Source: Zopfochytrium polystomum
Taxonomy: Eukaryota > Chytridiomycota > Chytridiomycetes > Chytridiales > Chytridiaceae
NCBI GenBank assembly: GCA_025765615.1
Contig: JAIVFJ010000389.1
Coordinates: 1 to 51,020 of the forward strand
Direction of reading: 5' to 3'
Length of the DNA: 51,020 bases
The notes under the pieces are model-generated. The model ran no database searches. It was not told where the DNA came from and saw nothing but the letters and a program-made list of their open reading frames with translations. The position numbers and the translations under genes were made by a program. Positions 46,473 through 51,020 of this stretch are shown here, piece by piece (position 1 is the stretch's first letter; each line of letters begins with the position of its first letter).

Positions 46473-49285
46473 TTAACCAGAGCACATCAAACATTCGTCC
46501 CGGTTTGCGAGCGAACACGCCAACATGGCATCGGCGTCAACTTCATCTGGTGGAGTTGGCGGCCTCGATGCCATCCTCGCTTCAACGACCGACGCGGCGG
46601 CAGCCACCATCGAGGACGCAACGGCTTTCTTCTGAGCCTTTTCAGCGTCCTGTTTAACTGATTGCTTGACTGACTGGACATCAACGGTAAACTTGATCGC
46701 GTCCGCAGCCGGCCGTGTACGAAGGTAGTACATGCCCGTCTTCAGTCCCTTCTTCCACCCATAAAAGTGCATCGAAGTTAGTTTGCCATAGGTGGGGTCC
46801 GCAAGGTGAATGTTGAGCGACTGGGATTGGTCTGAAAGGCAAAGTTGTAGTGTCAGGAAGGCGGTCAAATGTGTGTAAGTGTATACGAACCAATGAAAGC
46901 ACCACGAGCTGCCGCCATATCAATAATTATCTTTTGCGAAATCTCCCATACAGTCTTGTAAATTGCCTTGATGTCGTCGGGAATTGCACTAATCCTCTGA
47001 ATAGACCCATTTTCGGCAATGATGCGGTTCTTCATTGCGTCGTTCCACAGGTTCAGCTCCGTGAGATCCTTCAGTAGATGAGGGTTCACAATTTGGAATT
47101 CGCCCGCGAGGACACCCGAGTGTAGATATTGCTCGTGTAAGGCTCAAAGCACTCATTGTTTCCGAGAATTTGTGACGTGGAGGCGGTCGGCATTGGTGCT
47201 ACCAACAGCGAGTTGCGAACCCCGTGTTTTGCAATGCGCTCGCGCAGGCCGGCCCATTCCAGGTCAGATGCTGAGAGATCGACCCCCCACATGTCTGGCT
47301 GCAAAACGCCCTTGGAAACAGGACTGCCTTCGTAGGTCGAATAAGGGCCGTCACGCTCTGCGATTTCACAAGAAGCTTCTAGCGCTGCAAAGTAAATATT
47401 CTCGAAAATACGCCTATTCAGTTCTTGTGCGGACACCGAGTCGAAAGGCAATCGCATTTTAATGAACGCATCTGCAAGGCCTTGAACTCCAAGGCCGATA
47501 GGTCGGTGTCTCAAGTTGGACTTCTCTGCTTCGGGAACAGGATAGTAGTTGACATCAATGATTTTATTTAAGTTTCGAGTTGCCACTTTCGTGACCTAGT
47601 TGATTTCATTTTACGAGAGGTTAACACCATTCGCAACAAACAGAACTTCACTACCTCTCGCAAACGCGCGAAATCGAAATCACCTTTGTTTGCAAAGGCT
47701 GATAGGGCGATGGAAGCCAAGTTACATACAGCAACTTCGTCCGGAGAGGAATATTCAACGATTTCTGTGCACAGGTTGCTGCACTTGATTGTTCCAAGGT
47801 TTTGCTGGTTCGATTTGCGGTTGCACGCATCCTTGTAGAGCATATACGGAGTTCCAGTCTCGGTCTGGGATTCGATAATTGCATACCACAGCTTTTGCGC
47901 TTTGACTACTTTGCGAGCGAGACCCCTGCTTTCGTAGAATTCATAAAGAGCTTCGAATTCTTCTCCCCATACATCGGAGAGGCCGCGTGCCTCAGCTGGG
48001 CAAAAAAGGGACCAGTCGCCATTTTCTTCAACCCGCTTCATGAAAAGATCTGGAATCCAAAGTGCGTAGAACAGATCGCGAGCCCGAGTCTCCTCTTTAC
48101 CGGTGTTCTTTTTCAAATCCAAGAACTTTTTGCATCGAAAAGAAGTGAATAAGGGTCAGCCAAAAAGACCCCAGAAAAAATGCCTCGCAAAACAGCCAAG
48201 GACAAACCTCAAACACATCGGCGTGCCAAGGCTCAAGATAAATTGCAAATGCGCCAGGTCGCTTGTTTCCACCCTGGTCAACGTAGCGTGCGGTGTTGTT
48301 GAAAACGCGAAGCATCGGGACGATTCCGTTTGACTCGCCATTGGTGCCAGAGATGAACGACCCTTTGGCCCGAATCTTGTGGACGTTCAAACCTATCCCA
48401 CCAGCAGTCTTAGAGATCATTGCAGACGTCTTGAGTGTTTCGTAAATTCCTTCAATTGAGTCGTCTTTCATCGTCAGAAGGAAGCAAGATGACAGCTGCG
48501 GATGGGGCGTGCCCGCGTTGAAAAGAGTTGGTGAAGCGTGAGTGAAATACTTTTCCGACAAAAGCTGGTACGTTTCGATAGCAGCTTCGACGTCATCGCC
48601 GTGGATGCCAACTGCAACGCGCATAAGCATATGTTGCGGCCTCTCCACAACCTTGCCATTGATTCGAAGAAGGTAAGATCGCTCCAACGTCTTGAAGCCA
48701 AAGTAACTATAGCCAAAGTCACGATCGTAAATGATAGCTGCGTTCAAAAGCTCCGCATTCATAATGTGATCGTAGGTTACTTTTGAAATCATGGGCTGAG
48801 ATTCTTTTGTCTTGGGGTTGACGAAATTGTACAGGTCTTCGATAACGGCGGAAAACTGCTTCTTCGTCTCCTTGTGGAGATTGGAGACGGCAATTCGAGC
48901 AGCGAGTGTCGCATAGTCTGGGTGGGTGGTCTGAAGAACGTGAGTTCAATCCGCACGACTCTCATTTCGCAACTCTAACACGCACTGTAAGGTACGCCGC
49001 TGTTTCGGCTGCGAGGTTGTCGAGCTCTACCGTGGTCACACCTTGAAAAACGCCGGTGATGACCTGGGGTGAATGGTAAAGTTTGGCAAAGTCGCATTAA
49101 AGAGCTGTCAGGACGCAGAAGAAGTGGAAGAGAATGGAGGTGTGTAAGCGTAGGAGGACCTTTTGAGCGATAGCCACAGGGTCGACGAAAGCACTGTCGA
49201 GGCCATAGCAAAGCTTGCTGATGCGGGCAGTGATTTTGTCGAAGGCAACGCGTTCGCGACGGCCGTCACGCTTGATGACATACAT
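46473..49285 (-). CDS. RNR1: Ribonucleotide reductase large subunit (class Ia)
   Basis: Exons 49160-49285, 48986-49063, 48208-48930, 47655-48125, 46891-47595 and 46473-46831; 820 aa if one base is restored (human 792). Reduces ribonucleoside diphosphates to dNDPs in the cytosol together with the small subunit. Seen: N-terminal ATP-cone ([18 protein letters not shown]), LSSCFLL with the redox cysteine at residue 217 (human Cys218), [43 protein letters not shown] with the radical cysteine, [24 protein letters not shown], and the C-terminal shuttle DECLMCSG. In exon 5 the frame breaks at about 47117-47122: TSNIYTR is followed one base off by [14 protein letters not shown], so a C appears to be missing from the second Arg codon of TRRVL. 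Confidence 0.97.
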
Positions 49286-50143
49286 TTGGACGCGGCAAGC
49301 AGTGAGTGCAACCAAAAAGAAGCTTCAGGGTGTTGCCTTGCGGGATGCCTGTGAGCAACTTCTTAGTTGAGTGTGTGATCGTGGACGGGGGGGGGTGCGA
49401 GCTGGAGGAAGGCGTCGGATGAGTGAGTCCGAATGAAAAAGGACAAGGGAGGGTTCGGGTGGCGGTTTGAGGGAGCAGACTGTTGTTGGTGGCTTCGTTT
49501 TGCTGTCCGAAATTGCGGACGGTGCGGGACGTGAATTTTTAATCCTCAGGTGGTCGTTGCGGGAAAACGCTGGGATTACCGCTCGGCTCAGCCGCCAGCG
49601 CCAAAGAGGACCGAGGTTCCTTTCTTCCGGCGGCCGTCATGCTTCTGCCATATGCATACGCTGCTGCTGCTGTTGCTGAAAGTGGTCGTGGTGAAGGTCT
49701 TGCAGAGAGTCGCGACGGCTGCATGAGAATCGGTTGGTGATGCTTTCCCTGCTTTCCCCGCTTTCGCTCGAAATTTGGGGTTGCTCAAAATTCTGAGTTC
49801 GGCAAAAGAACCAAAGAATAGCAAAAAGCTGCAAAAGTAACAGTGATGGTGGATCGAAAAAGACAAAAATTTTTGCGAACATAACTAACAACAACAAACC
49901 AAAAACGAAAAAAAAAAGCATCGAACAAGAAAAAAAAAGTTTGCCGTTCCTTCACATCCCACTTCTCACTCCGACAGTCCCAACCGTGCCTTCCGTCCCT
50001 CCGTCACGCTATACCATCCATTCGGTCTCCGCCCCCGTCGGCTGGCCTTTCGCCCTTCCCGGCTCACCTTCACCGACCAACCTTGTTCGCCTTGTAGATT
50101 CACAAGTGGGCTGTGGAGAGTACCCTGAGGAACGAACGCTGCG
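49286..50143. promoter_or_regulatory. Divergent promoter region RNR1 / Yippee-like
   Basis: 858 bp between two outward-pointing start codons, so it should hold both promoters. A-rich 49850-49950. I looked for an ACGCGT (MCB) cell-cycle element expected for RNR1 in some fungi and did not find one here. No other gene supported. Confidence 0.5.
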
Positions 50144-50862
50144 ATGGGTCGCCCACACAGGAAGTATCTCGATGATGAGAGCAGTCTGAGCTCTTTCCGC
50201 TCCAACTCTTCGTCGTCCTCCGGCTCCTCGGGCTCGTCCAAATCCTTCGTAATATACGGCTGCTGCGACTGCAACACGCACCTGTCCACGAATGAGGAGA
50301 TCATTTCGAAGGTGCGTGGTTCCTCATCGTTCCCTTTCATAAGCCACAGGAAGAAGTGGCACGGCATGCTACAGCCACCATTCCATCTGTCTTCCGATGC
50401 CTCCCATTCGAGTCATCTGACGCTAGATGCCCCCTCGTCGAAAAACGGTTGATCTCAATCAGGCTTTCCAAGGGCAACACGGAAAGGCTTACCTTTTCAA
50501 CCGAGTGTAAGATTGGAGATGTCTTTTCCAACCTACCTTGTCCTAACTAATTATTCGGCCAAATTGACACTGCACTTCTTGCGGCTGCTCTCCTCCCATT
50601 GCGGCCAACCACTTCACCTAACCAGATGCAACGTACTTACTGGGCCACCCGAAACTCGAACCATGACAACTGGTATCCACGTTGTTCGCGACATTTATTG
50701 CAGCTCCTGCCAAGCAACCGTGGGCTGGAAATATGTGAGGCCTTTGCCTTGGTTAGTATTGTCCATACTGAATTATTACGGCAGGACTTGGCGTATGAAG
50801 AGTCACAAAAGTACAAGGAGGGCCGCTTCATTCTCGAGAAGGCCTTGTTCAAGGAAGTGTGA
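50144..50862 (+). CDS. Yippee-like zinc-binding protein
   Basis: Exons 50144-50311, 50463-50506, 50626-50734 and 50785-50862 give 132 aa, all in phase. Seen: a Ser-rich N-terminal extension of about 33 residues, then the Yippee domain: YGCCDCNTHLS, ISKAFQGQHGKAYLFNRV, GPPETRTMTTGIHVVRDIYC, CSSCQATVGWKY, LAYEESQKYKEGRFILEKAL. The zinc signature C-x2-C-x52-C-x2-C-x4-G-W-x-Y is met exactly with Cys40, Cys43, Cys96, Cys99 and Gly104-Trp105-Lys106-Tyr107. Family knowledge: small conserved eukaryotic proteins linked to spindle and centrosome localisation and, for YPEL5/Moh1, to the GID/CTLH ubiquitin ligase. Which paralogue this is cannot be told. Intron 2 ends with a CACCTAACCAG branch/acceptor region. 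Confidence 0.97.
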
Positions 50863-51020
50863 CATTTTGGCCCTTGATCGATGCCCCGGAATGTTCACTG
50901 CCCACTTTGAATCGCGACACCATCGCCCGTATACCACCCTCTAGATTTTAGAATTCGAGTCGCGTTCTACGACTCTTCGCCCTCGCTGCTCAAATCGCCT
51001 GGAGCCTGCAGCGTACAATC
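50863..51020. other. 3' flank of Yippee-like gene
   Basis: 158 bp to the window end. No feature recognised. Confidence 0.5.

Overview
This window is eukaryotic nuclear DNA with dense genes and many introns, most likely from a zoosporic (chytrid-like) fungus. The fungal signal is a full-length translation elongation factor 3 and a Reptin close to the yeast protein. The zoosporic signal is a giant HYDIN/ASH-type flagellar protein and a FAM72 gene. Introns are GT-AG, many only 46-50 nt long, and several carry a CTAAC-type branch site. No rRNA, tRNA, CRISPR or transposon was recognised. There is no bacterial-style operon logic.

Layout. 1-214 (-): 5' part of an unassigned gene running off the left edge. 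1940-3020 (+): DJ-1/Hsp31-type protein in four exons, one of 13 nt. 3304-4175 (+): histidine-phosphatase-like gene with a damaged C-terminal half. 4348-5547 (+): single-pass membrane protein. 5972-8282 (-): Reptin (RVB2), 11 exons, the first apparently only the ATG. 9123-9540 (+): weak orphan gene. 10190-15932 (-): complete ABCC/MRP transporter, 19 exons, 1560 aa. 16184-17698 (+): weak split orphan. 18526-27439 (+): three SPRY-domain genes in a row; the first has a transmembrane anchor (Ssh4/Ear1-like layout), the other two are close tandem paralogues with broken frames. 27931-28922 (+): FAM72. 29676-33061 (+): eEF3. 33771-44322 (+), possibly to 45113: HEAT-like plus ASH/MSP-repeat flagellar protein of about 3300 aa. 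45475-46223 (-): QCR7. 46473-49285 (-): ribonucleotide reductase large subunit. 50144-50862 (+): Yippee-like zinc protein.

How the genes fit together. The set is mainly housekeeping: translation, dNTP synthesis, respiration, chromatin remodelling and detoxification, plus a cilium component. Neighbours do not form an obvious pathway. The only local functional cluster is the SPRY trio, which looks like tandem duplication.

Caveat. Several genes that should be intact (eEF3, RNR1, QCR7) contain one- or two-base frame breaks, mostly in short C or G runs. Assembly indels are therefore the default explanation for the breaks in the SPRY genes, the phosphatase and the 44.3-45.1 kb region as well. Exon coordinates come from reading splice sites by eye and checking that phases add up. 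No alignment or transcript data were available.
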